Shown here in pieces: positions 35,108 through 45,134 of a stretch of 64,000 nt of DNA. Numbering within the stretch: the stretch's first letter is position 1; every line of letters begins with the position of its first letter. The DNA is taken from assembly GCA_034096865.1 (NCBI GenBank), contig JAWQFJ010000544.1, positions 1-64,000 on the forward strand, written 5' to 3'. The translations under genes were made by a program, and so were the position numbers. This stretch comes from Theodoxus fluviatilis (taxonomy: Eukaryota > Mollusca > Gastropoda > Cycloneritida > Neritidae). The notes beneath the pieces were generated by a model. The model worked only from the letters and a program-made list of their open reading frames with translations, did no database searches and was not told where the DNA came from.

Positions 35108-36067
35108 GGGTGAAAACTCTGTCCTTGCATCAAATTTAATCAGAATCCATTTTGAATTTGAGTTATTTTGCTGAATAACGAACCAAGGATAAAACGTAAG
35201 CTCCTTGGAGGAGGTAAAAAGCCAGGGAAGGATACTATCTCCCACTGGATCCAGTCAGTGCTTGCCTCTAAGGCTGGGACACATGGCTGACACAAGCTAC
35301 TGCGGGAGCTCACCTGGGGGCAGCCCTAAGCAGTCGAGTCAGCTGCTGTCCAGCCTTCAGCCTGTGTTAGTCGTTGTGAACATGAACTTCTCTTGTTTTC
35401 TGATGAGAGAAAGCAATGAATCACTCTGTGGTTGCCGATAGCAGTATGCCTTGAGTGGATGAATTGGCATTTTTAGATCAGGTCGTGTCCCCCCATTTCT
35501 GCTTGCAGATTCTAGGCAGATACACAGGAAGTGATTTTCAAGTATAGAGTTTGTCATGCTGATGTGAAAGTAGAAAATAGTGTTAATCTTGTTTCTCCTC
35601 ATCGTATGTTGCATTGTCTTTTCTGTGTCATCTACACATCAAATGGATATTCTAAGCATGGGGAGATTTCACAGACACATTTCTGGAGGATTTTGACATG
35701 ACATTTCAATACCTCTACAGATGACTGCTTTGTTTTCAGTATTCTGCTATTGTACAAGTTTCACACATCTAACAACAACAAACGCATAATAGTGAAGTGG
35801 AGGTTTTAAGAAATGTGCCAAACTTGACCAAAGGCTAGTGAATTTTGATTTTGCTATAAAACCAACAAAATCTTCAGTCCTTCCTGGTAAAAATTTCTTG
35901 TGATAGTCAAATTGAAACATAGCTTTTCAAGACTATAGATCTCTGTATGCTGGCCATCAGTATTCATTGAAGCAAGTGACTGGCGGTTTTCTGCCTTGGT
36001 ACCTTGCATGTGTGAGGGGAGGCACACCTGTGGGCTGCCTGGTGCTGACTGTGCTGTTTGTTTGCAG
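35108..36067. other. PIP4K2 intron, no feature recognised
   Basis: Non-repetitive intron sequence ending in the acceptor TGTTTGTTTGCAG. Confidence 0.4.
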
Positions 36068-36106
36068 GGCTCCACAGTGGACCGAGCTGCCAGTGAGAAG
36101 GAAAAG
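36068..36106 (+). CDS. PIP4K2 micro-exon GSTVDRAASEKEK
   Basis: Thirteen codons (39 bases) between TTTGCAG and GTGAGT, phase 0 on both sides. The KYDLK of the previous exon joins to GSTVDRAASEKEK, matching the KYDLKGSTV...ASDKEK segment of animal PIP4K2. The exon is too short for ordinary gene finders, but both splice sites are canonical. Confidence 0.93.
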
Positions 36107-37850
36107 GTGAGTACAGCTCTGTCCCCTGCTGTGAGCCGCAGTGAGCTCTCCCTTGTCAGTGCTGGAACCCTGTCTTGTTGCTCTGCAAGTGGGAACTGAG
36201 GTTTGCTGTAGAATTATGTGCGTGATCACTGGGAGGTGGCTCTCTCAGGTTTGGTCCCAGTCTGACATCCAAAACTTTTTCCTGTCTGTCCTTTGAAAAG
36301 TGTTCTACTCAGTGTTTTACAGGGGTGGGGATATTCCGCTGTTGCAGATTTCCTCCTTGTGCCATATTTTGCATTTGCTGCTTCATTCCACAATGGCCTA
36401 GGCAGACCCGTCGGTAAAGCTTCAATTGAAGGGCCACACTAGTGGACTCGTCCAAGGAGAGGGGTGCTTGAAGCTTATGAGCTTCACCGCCAGATGGGCC
36501 ACATCACCTCATTGGCTGAGATTTGCTGTGTATTTACATCAGCGTTTATGCTTGAGACAAATCTCTAGTCCCAGACTGGTGCTGCACTAGGTGATATGCT
36601 GAAAACAAGGAGTGGGATCTTAGGAGGTTTTCCCAATGTATTTTCGATTGCAATGCTATGTAGCTCAGCTGCCGATGCTAGGAACATGTTCTTTATCTTT
36701 CTACTCTTTCACATGTAATCATTTTAGCCAGATTACATTGTGGGCAGTTATGCTTCAACAATCTCTGCCACCTATAGGCTATGCGTTAGCTTTCTGATCT
36801 AAGGGAGACAACTCTTTCCTGACGTACTTTGTTAAGGGTTCTGCATGAAGAAGTGGGTGGGTGTGTGTGTGTGTGGGCCATGAGAGACAGAGCAACTATT
36901 ATCAGTTGAATTAAATCTGGTAACTGCATTCTACACAAAGTGTGTGGGTAATGATGTGTGAAAAATTTATTTGAAAAAAGAAATGTTACAGGCCCTTGAT
37001 GACAATTCCCAGAATAACATGCACATTATGTGCATGAGTCTTGAAGGTTTTTGGCTCTTGTTCGATCTTTTTAAAATAATGTATGCAAAACATGTATGCA
37101 TTTTAGATTCAGAAAAGATGAATCCAACATGTTGACTTCCATTTCCTTTGTGATGAAGAAGGATGTCGCGGTTGGGGAAGGTAGAAGGCGGCTTGACCCC
37201 CAACCGGACAGTTAAAAAAAATAAAAATAAGGGAAATTCCTTCCTCAGTCACTAATCACATTTAAAGACAAAGACATCACAAACCGAATCCGACATAAAA
37301 CAATTAACCAATAAATGAACATACAAACTGCAAACAAAAATCAAACCAATTATTACAAATATGAACTTTTAAAAACCGCCCAGTGGGCTTAATCACAGTT
37401 CTTAGTATTCTATTCTTTTCCAATCCATCCTCCCCTTTCGAAATAAAAACTGGTCTTTATATAATAAATTCCCTGCGCCAGACCCTGTAAATACCGTGCA
37501 ACAGGGGACACGCAGCATCAAGGTGGAAGAGCACGTGCAACATCGCCTCTAACAGCAAGCGCTGATGCTGCATAACGCTTAAAGGTGTATAATGCTGCAC
37601 TAAAAAATCATATGAAGTGAACTTAAAGTCACACCACTTACCATGAGCCGTGACAGACCTTTAATCTTTGCGTAAAATTTAAAATAATAAACTTGTCTTG
37701 ACAAAGGACTATCTTGATCAGATTCTTTTGGTGTCTACTATTGTTGCCAGTTGCCTGTCATTGCAGAGATATGTGCACTAATTGTGCCAATGTATGATAA
37801 CTGATAAGCTTGTGCTGGTATGATCAGGTTGTCTACAAGGCCTCCAAAAA
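36107..37850. other. PIP4K2 intron with no identified element
   Basis: Mostly unique. About 37140-37700 has a different base composition and could be an old insertion, but no second copy or end structure is visible in the window. Confidence 0.35.
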
Positions 37851-38189
37851 GTTATGGTTAAGGTGACTTGACAAGTTTTTCTGGCCCACCCTAAACTTTT
37901 TTTCATTCAAAAATAAAGAAAGAATGAAACTAAAGGTAAACAGCAAACTGTTATGCTGTCCCATCTTCCCTGTAAGCGCATTTTAAGGTTTAAAAAAAAC
38001 CCATTATCAGCAAAAAAGAAATGTTCAGATGAATCTGAACATGACATGTTTTAATTTTAAAAGGACACATACACACAGATGTGCACAGTCACAATGTGGC
38101 CTTGAGATAATCCAGGCCTACCTACCCCCCACCCCCACCCCCACCCCACCCCCCTCCTTTGTTTTTTGCCTCGTCATCATAACCACGAC
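37851..38189 (-). mobile_element. Terminal-inverted-repeat element, family B, copy 3
   Basis: The left end GTTATGGTTAAGGTGACTTG and the right end (reverse complement GTCGTGGTTATGATGACG) form the inverted repeat. CTGTCCCATCTTCCCTG is the reverse of the GAAGATGGGACA landmark, so this copy is inverted relative to copies 1 and 2. A CCCCCA-rich stretch lies near the right end. Confidence 0.65.
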
Positions 38190-38348
38190 TATTAATTGTT
38201 TTTTGCCTAAGTCCCAAACCACTGTACTCCGCCTTTGCTGTCATAAGTTTGCTGTCAAGTTTTCCTGCTTTAAATCATTACTCTAAATTTAGCACCATGT
38301 CAGGAACAACAGACATTTCTGCCCCTAGGTTGTCACATGACTGCTGAA

Positions 38349-38936
38349 TTCTGAACCACTGTGATTGGCCATCATTTACCCAGTCCTCACTCACACTGAA
38401 CCACTGTGATTGGCCATCATTTACCCAGTCCTCACTCACACTGAACCACTGTGATTGGCCATCATTTACCCAGTCCTCACGCACACTGAACCACTGTGAT
38501 TGGCCATCATTTACCCAGTCCTCACGCACACTGAACCACTGTGATTGGCCATCATTTACCCAGTCCTCACTCACACTGAACCACTGTGATTGGCCATCAT
38601 TTACCCAGTCCTCACTCACACTGAACCACTGTGATTGGCCATCATTTACCCAGTCCTCACGCACACTGAACCACTGTGATTGGCCATCATTTACCCAGTC
38701 CTCACTCACACTGAACCACTGTGATTGGCCATCATTTACCCAGTCCTCACTCACACTGAACCACTGTGATTGGCCATCATTTACCCAGTCCTCACTCACA
38801 CTGAACCACTGTGATTGGCCATCATTTACCCAGTCCTCACTCACACTGAACCACTGTGATTGGCCATCATTTACCCAGTCCTCACTCACACTGAACCACT
38901 GTGATTGGCCATCATTTACCCAGTCCTCACGCACAC
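38349..38936. repeat. 45-bp minisatellite, about 13 copies
   Basis: Units read CTGAACCACTGTGATTGGCC, then ATCATTTACCCAGTCCTCAC and TCACA or GCACA. Copies are almost identical, differing mainly at that T/G. The length keeps a 15-residue frame open on the minus strand (SEDWVNDGQSQWFSV), which I regard as incidental. Confidence 0.97.
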
Positions 38937-39751
38937 AAGGCAATTTAGTGACATGCAGAAATGCATGATGATCTAGTTGCTTTGAGGAAAGTCCTACAAA
39001 CCACAGAAGATGTAGAAAAAATAGCACTCCAAATGACTAATTAGATCTACACTTGTAAAGATGGTCACCCTTCCTTCCGCTGTAAAAACCGGGATGACTA
39101 TGGCAAAAAGACTCCTTCACCCCTCCCTCCTTCCCCCTTACTACCTCCCCCTCCTGAAGCTCCCCCTACCCCTGCCCCTCACCCCCTCCACTCTGTGTCT
39201 ATATGTCTGATGTGTAAGTTCCTTGTTCTTGAATAAAAATTCAAATTTAAAAATACATGATGGGATTCTGCCCACAGCGATGCATGATGGGATTCTGCCT
39301 GGGTCAGCTGCATGTTTTTGCAAAAATGCAAGTTGGGGACACAATATTTTCATGTCAAAAAAATTTGCATGAAAAATGTGTTGACTATAAACTTTTTTTT
39401 TTTGCCTTACCTCAACTATATAGCAATTGTGCTGAAAAATCTCATTAGCCATTTTCTCAAAATTACCGCTGCCATGACACCTATCTTCATGCAGGCATAA
39501 CTTTTACAATTTTGATCCTATCGAGTTCAAAAGTATGTCTAATAAATGAAATTAAAAAAGAATGCAGATTTTGAAATATTTGCATCTCCAAAGAACAATA
39601 AAACCTCATGAGTGGTTGTGTGGTGGCTGGTGACAGGAAGAGTGTGAGGGGGGAAATGGAGTGGGAGAGGTTGGGCTTGCCACAGCATTACTGAGTGTGT
39701 GGAAGTGAAATCCATTCCATCACAATAAGTGCTACTCTTTGTTGCCTGCAG
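38937..39751. other. PIP4K2 intron, no feature recognised
   Basis: A short duplicate ATGATGGGATTCTGCC occurs at about 39258 and 39286. Otherwise nothing is recognisable. It ends in the acceptor TTGCCTGCAG. Confidence 0.4.
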
Positions 39752-39865
39752 TTGAAGGATCTGCCCACACTGAAGGACAACGACTTCATCAATGATGGTG
39801 TCACCATCCGCATAGGCACAGATGCCAAGGCAAAACTGATGAGTCTTCTGCAGAATGATGTGGAG
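39752..39865 (+). CDS. PIP4K2 exon LPTLKDNDF
   Basis: Thirty-eight codons between CCTGCAG and GTGAGTG, phase 0. It reads [16 protein letters not shown], then a variable stretch, then [10 protein letters not shown]. The LPTLKDNDF core is nearly invariant in animal PIP4K2. The variable middle matches the position where vertebrate paralogues also differ. Confidence 0.96.
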
Positions 39866-40107
39866 GTGAGTGTTTGTCTGTGTGTCTGTCTGTCTGTGTG
39901 TCTGTCTGTCTGTGTGTCTGTCTGTCTGTGTGTCTGTCTGTCTGTGAGTCTGTCTGTCTGTGTGTCTGTCTGGCTGTGTGTCTGTGTGTGTGTCTGTGTG
40001 TTTGTGTCTGTGTGTGTGTCTGTGTGTATGTGTGTGTGTGTATGTGTCTGTCTGCCTGTCTGCCTGCCTGTCTGTCTGTCTGTCTGTCTGTCTGACTGTC
40101 TGTCTGT

Positions 40108-40174
<67 letters not shown>

Positions 40175-40229
40175 TCCCCCTCTGTTATGCATGTGCACAT
40201 GAGTGTGCACATGCACACACATGCACACG

Positions 40230-40274
<45 letters not shown>

Positions 40275-40395
40275 ACACACACACACACAGAGTAAAATAG
40301 TTTCATTGTAATCGCTGCTTCATCATATTCATTGTCATTACTGGTGTTGTAATTGTCAATTGTCACCACTGTTGTCATCATCGCATGTATACATA

Positions 40396-40469
<74 letters not shown>

Positions 40470-40470
40470 T
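39866..40470. repeat. CTGT/CCTG/GT/CA microsatellite cluster
   Basis: The array starts within a few bases of the exon's donor site. CTGT and CTGTGTGT units run to about 40100, CCTG units to about 40140, then GT (40141-40172), CA (40232-40288) and, after a gap, TG (40399-40466). Confidence 0.95.
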
Positions 40471-41992
40471 ACTAGTTTAGTGTGTGAGTTTCATGCCATC
40501 CAAGCACACTCAGTGTGCAGATCAAATATGATTGCATGATTAGTATAGCAAGACTTTAGGCCCTTTCTGAAATGACATATGAAGCCAGTTCTCTGCACTT
40601 AATCAGAAACCTCAGTCCACCCTCTGAATGAATGGGATTGGTGGCTATATTACTCCATCTCTTCATTGTAACAATCATTTATCATTTTTATCATCATGCC
40701 TTAAAGAATCATCCTCTTTACTTTCCTACTAGTCAAAACTAATTTTGTTATTGCTTTATTTGTATCATACTTTTTCTGTTCTTTATTTTGCCAAATGAAA
40801 GTGTCTGAAGAATGTATGAAGTGAGCCAAAGGGAGTAAGAGTGTGTAGTTGAAGCACCTCTCAGAAGGCAAAAATCACTTTGTAAATTTAGCACCTTTTC
40901 CTTTGATTGATTAAAAAATTTCCATTGTGAATCTGTTTCTGCCCGCACACCGTTTCAAACCACATCATGAGCCTCTTTATTTGGTGTGGAGATTTTGACT
41001 TCAAGATGGCAGTGTTGACTACTAAGCCACTGTGTATTCAGAGACCAGTGCTGAGGCTCTTCAGTCAAACTGCACCCCCAATCTCTAGTCAGCCGAGAAG
41101 TAGTGTTGGATAAACATTGTTTTCATTCAGTGTTTGAGTGTTCACTTGTTACTGCCTAATTCGGTGTTTGAGTGTTCACTTGTTACTGCTTAACTCAGTA
41201 TTCAAGTGTTCACTTGTTACTGCTGACTAGGACAAAGGCAGGGTTGCTTGATTATCTGTGTGATGATGTGACTGAGGTGAATTCAGCAGTCACCAAGCAA
41301 ACTTCTTATGGCAGTAGCCGCTAGATGCCCCCTCAGCAGCTGGAACCCATGGTCAAAGAGCTTTGGAAGCACACTTCTGTAGCTCCACCACAGGCAGCCC
41401 TCAGCAGCACTTAGTGCCACCAGGGGCCATCAGTTGCAGATAGGAACTCATCCCTCAGTGCTGGTCAGTCTGCTTGACATGGCCTTGTCTGGGCCTCTGT
41501 CTGTCCCTTCCACCCACCCTGCTTCCTGGGACTGGGTGGTGGGAGTGGGGACTTCTGGGTGTCAGACTTCCTTTTGCATAGTGATGTTTCTCATCCCCTC
41601 CACCAAGTAGGTTATGTTTTACCCTTGGTTTGTTACTTAGTTAGTTATTTAGCAAAATGACTCAGAAAGTTTAAAATGGATCCTGATGAAATATGGTGGA
41701 AGGTCAGGGTTTCACTCACAGAACAATCCATTAAAGTTTGGAGGTTATTTGTATTCTTGTTTTGGAGTTATGACCACAAAGAAACTTTTTATCACAAATC
41801 ACTAAGTTGATGATTTCAAATTATTGATGGCATCGCTGTGTGCATTAGGCACTCAGAAATGGCTGTCAGTCACTAATATGACTAAAATGACCATGGAAGA
41901 GAAGTTGTGCTGTCGTCCTTTTTCATTTTTTAATAATCAGTTGACACAGTTAAGTCCTGTCATGTCATGCTGTGCCTTCAATGTTTTTGCAG
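40471..41992. other. PIP4K2 intron
   Basis: A three-copy, roughly 34-base repeat containing GTGTTCACTTGTTACTGC lies at 41125-41226. No other feature was identified. The acceptor is ATGTTTTTGCAG. Confidence 0.45.
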
Positions 41993-42290
41993 TTTCTATC
42001 CAGCCTTCACCTGATGGACTACAGCCTGATTGTTGGCATCCATGACACTGAACGAGCTTTGGCTGATGATGCGGAGGTGCAAGGAGCGGAAGGCGGAGAG
42101 GAGGAGATCCTGGATGTGGAGGAGGAGGAGGTGTCTGCTGCTGAGGAGGACCGCCTGGACGGCCACGTGTACAACGAGGCTGTGTGGGGCGGCATCACCC
42201 CACCAGACAGCCCCCAACCCAACACCCCCGCCCCCTACACCGGAGAACTGGATCCAAAGCTTGAGCAGTACGCCACCAAGAGCTCGGAAG
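41993..42290 (+). CDS. PIP4K2 exon with MDYSL motif and acidic insert
   Basis: The exon has 298 bases (99 codons plus one base) between TTTTTGCAG and GTGAGC. It starts FLSSLHLMDYSLIVGIHD, the conserved MDYSL signature whose aspartate is catalytic in PIP kinases. An acidic, low-complexity region follows (EVQGAEGGEEEILDVEEEE...), about the same place as the acidic insert of vertebrate proteins. Then come ITPPDSPQPNTP and GELDPKLEQYATKSSE. TPPDSP is also kept in vertebrates and looks like a proline-directed phosphorylation site. The exon ends in phase 1; the next exon supplies AT to complete Asp. Confidence 0.96.
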
Positions 42291-42309
42291 GTGAGCCCTC
42301 CCTCTCTCC

Positions 42310-42912
42310 TCTCCTTTTTCTTCTTCTCGAACGCCATCACACTTGGATTTTAGAGTCAAGGATGAAATGGGCTGTCTTTTGGAGAGATTCCACCCTGCCG
42401 TACAGCTTTTCCTGAATGCTTGCTGGTTCTGGCCAAACGTCCTCTCGCAGCAGCCGGTGGTTCTTGCATTCCTGCAGAATGTGTTCAGCTGTCTGGTCAG
42501 CCTCTCCACAGGAGCACTTTGGGGATGGCACAAGTCTGAATCTCTTGTGCATGTGGTAGTTGAGTCTATTGTGCCCTGTCCGCAGCCTGAAGATGACCAC
42601 CTGTTCTTGTCTGGACAGTTGGTGGTAGCTGTCCGTTGTCTGGGGTGTTCTGTACAGGGCCTTCACCATGGTGTTCATTTTTATAAGGGTGACTCTGTTC
42701 TCTTCTTGGTGGTCTTCAGCTCCCAGCTTTGCCATTCTATCCGCCTCCTCATTTCCATGTATTCCACAGTGTGAGGGGATCCACTGCAGTACAATCCTGA
42801 AGCATGTGATGTGCTCTCCTGATCTCCAACATTCTCTGCCTCCAGTACAAGTGTCTGACTTCTTGTGCTCCATTGTACTCGAGGGAGTTGCTAACTGTCT
42901 ATGCTCCACCAA
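42310..42912 (-). pseudogene. LINE RNase H and C-terminal fragment, antisense to PIP4K2
   Basis: The reverse strand keeps about 190 open codons: LQWIPSHCGIHGNEEADRMA (RNase H, IPSHCGIxGNExAD), then QVVIFRLRTGHNRLNYHMH and CSCGEADQTAEHILQEC. This is the usual Jockey/I-like C-terminus with its cysteine-rich end. The stop is at 42337, and an A/G-rich tail ends at about 42310, only about 20 bases from the preceding exon's splice donor. The 5' end is truncated at about 42912. Confidence 0.85.
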
Positions 42913-43105
42913 GAAACCTCAGGTCCTCAACCCAAGAATTAATACAAAAACCAAACATGAATCTAAAAGAAGAAAAAAAACTTCGCTCCTTTTCATTTGC
43001 TGAAGCAATTCTGTGGAATGACATTCCAAAATCCATGAGTTGCAGTGACTCCTTCACATCTTTCAAATAGCAGCTGAAAACACTGCTTTTCTCCAGAATT
43101 GATGC
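42913..43105 (+). pseudogene. Second LINE C-terminal fragment, opposite orientation
   Basis: The + strand reads LRSFSFAEAILWNDIPKSMS, then DSFTSFK, a stop, and QLKTLLF. This is the RSFSYAAPxLWNSLP...LKTxLF ending of another LINE group. It abuts the antisense LINE fragment head to head, and carries one in-frame stop. Confidence 0.65.
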
Positions 43106-43532
43106 ACTTGGAACTCCCTGGTGGGGTGGAGACAGCACTTCAAAAAGGATTATGCATGCATATATCTGCTCTCTCTTCATTGCACTGTGCTCTAGGTGCA
43201 GATGTCATGGTTAAGTGAGAACCAGATGTTGGTGTCTTCCTTTGTTGATAGATGAATGAAGAAGTGTCTCATGATTTTGCATATGCATTGGGGTTTTGAT
43301 GTCTAGTGTTTTTCCCGCTTGTAGATTGTGATTTGGGTCTCCCAGGGTGGTTGGTTGATGAACTGCAGTGGGTGATAGGACTAGTAAGTATCCTTGTGAA
43401 TTCAGCACTCCAATCAGATTTCAGTGGACCAATGTAGTCATCATATCCTGTAGTAGCTCTTGTGCCTGCTTGGGTCCACCACCCCACCCACCCCACCCCA
43501 CCCCTCCCCTCTCCTGTGGGTTTGGGGTAAGA
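43106..43532. other. PIP4K2 intron, no feature recognised
   Basis: A CCCCACCC-rich stretch at about 43480-43512 is the only notable composition feature. Confidence 0.4.
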
Positions 43533-44153
43533 ATATGGTCAAAAGCACAGAGGTGGTGAGTATTGGTGTGACACAAATATTTTAAAATAAACTTTCTATA
43601 CAGTAATGATACACTCTTCATTTCGCATAAATATAATGCATTAGGTGATGTCTAAACTGTACAGAAAAGAAAAACTGAATACAATCTTTAGTTTAGTTGT
43701 ATTTGAAGAAGACAGTTTGGAATCTCATCTTAACTTGACACCACCACTCATTCAGAAAAAGAGCCACAAAAGAAAAACTATTCAACACAAAACTTTATTG
43801 CAGCTTAAACATCCAAGTATTATGATATTTTTGCTCCTAGGTCAAGAAGAAATGAAATAAAACCATAATTGTTAGTCAAATTAGACGTTAGCATTCGTCT
43901 TAACTCAACTTTACACCGCAGCCAATTTTCATGTCACACTTTGGTGTCAAGTTAAGATGAGACTCCAAACTGTCTTCTTCAAATACAACTAAACTAAACA
44001 TTGCATTCAGTTTTTCTTTTCTGTACAGTTTAGACATCACCTAATGCATCATATTTATGTGAAATGAAGAGTGTATCATTACTGTATCAGACAGTTTATT
44101 TTGAAATACTTGTGTCACACCAATACTCACCACCTCTGTACTCTTGACCATAT
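43533..44153. repeat. Large inverted repeat, arms about 211 bp
   Basis: The left arm 43533-43743 and right arm 43942-44153 are reverse complements over their full length, with few differences and long perfect blocks. For example, AGGTGATGTCTAAACTGTAC at about 43651-43670 is mirrored near 44022-44041. The 198-base spacer has no coding capacity. The arms could be a foldback-type element or an inverted duplication. No target duplication is evident. Confidence 0.93.
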
Positions 44154-44228
44154 ACCATTTCAATCTCCCTTCACAATCCAAAGAAGAAAATAGGAAAATA
44201 TACTTTAAGAAAAAAAGAAGGAAAAAAA

Positions 44229-44462
44229 GTTGTGATTACAGTAACCTGACTGATTCTATTTTTCAATGATGGAAAAAAAAGAGACTGAAAAAAATATGGT
44301 AAACAACAAACTATGTGCCATCCCATCTTCCTTGTCATGCAAGCTCTTTGGGAATCTACTACTTGCATTTAAAAATCGTTTTCAGCTAAAGAAAAATTTG
44401 ATTTATGTAAGTTCAGGCTGACCTACCAACCTTTTCTTCCCCCATGTTGCTGTAACCACAAC
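44229..44462 (-). mobile_element. Terminal-inverted-repeat element, family B, copy 4
   Basis: The left end GTTGTGATTACAGTAACCTG and the right end (reverse complement GTTGTGGTTACAGCAACATG) match well. The landmark CCATCCCATCTTCC is present in reverse sense. This is the shortest and cleanest copy (234 bp). Confidence 0.72.
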
Positions 44463-44494
44463 TTTCCTTTTTGGGGGCCTAAGCAGCCCCAGTG

Positions 44495-44640
44495 ATATTG
44501 GAGCCAGTGGCCTCGCATAGGCTACAAAGGCTGATAGGCTGTGAAGCCTCATGCAGTCATTTGTTCATTCAGTCATTTGTTCATTCAGTCATTTGTTCAT
44601 TCAGTCATTTGTTCATTCAGTCATTCATTTTGATTCGGGC
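44495..44640 (+). repeat. SINE-like family 2 fragment with 16-bp tail repeat
   Basis: AGTGGCCTCGCATAGGCTAC, then AAAGGCTGATAGGCTGTGAA, matches the 3' half of the copy at 32236-32430. It runs into four copies of CAGTCATTTGTTCATT, an expanded form of the CATT tail. Confidence 0.65.
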
Positions 44641-44815
44641 CACCCCTGGCCCAGTTGCTGGGACATGGGCAGCGAGGTCCTGTGGTTTGGCTTGGAGACT
44701 GTCTGCACCCCCAAAAAGTGATCTCTGGTCATGACATCCACCGCTTACTGCGTACATATGCTGCTGCTCTTGTGGTGACCAGAACTAAATGTCAATGTAA
44801 ATACTTCCATCGTTG

Positions 44816-44862
44816 ACAATAAAGATGATGATGATGACGACGACGACGACGACGACGACCAG
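44816..44862. repeat. ATG/ACG trinucleotide tail
   Basis: AATAAAGATGATGATGATG runs into repeated GACGAC units. The form suggests the tail of a non-LTR element, but no body was recognised. The AATAAA here is intronic. Confidence 0.55.
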
Positions 44863-44949
44863 CCAATGAGAAAGGCATCAGGCAGTCCTGGCTGTATGTA
44901 AACCCAGAGTTGGGTCACCTCCCTAAGTTCTTGCTTCCTGTCATTGCAG

Positions 44950-45134
44950 ATGCCCCCAAGCCAGAGATCTACTTCATGGCCCTCATTGATGTGCTGACCA
45001 AGTACGGAATGAAAAAGCGAACGGCGCTGGCTGCCAAGACTGTCCGGCATGGTGCTGGCGCCGAGATCAGCACTGTTCACCCAGAGCAGTATGCTCGACG
45101 CTTCCTAGACTTTGTCAGCAAGTGCATTGAGTAA
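44950..45134 (+). CDS. PIP4K2 terminal coding exon
   Basis: It begins with AT (completing Asp) after TCATTGCAG and ends at the TAA 45132-45134. It reads [20 protein letters not shown], then [20 protein letters not shown] and [27 protein letters not shown] carries the metal-binding aspartate of the DFG-equivalent. The [21 protein letters not shown] stretch is the specificity loop typical of the PI5P 4-kinases and differs from that of PIP5K. Length and ending match the family. Confidence 0.97.

Noticed and set aside
38278..39027. Minus-strand 249-codon frame of SEDWVNDGQSQWF repeats
   Set aside because: It arises from a 45-bp minisatellite inside a + strand intron. Near-identical DNA, including silent positions, shows no coding constraint.
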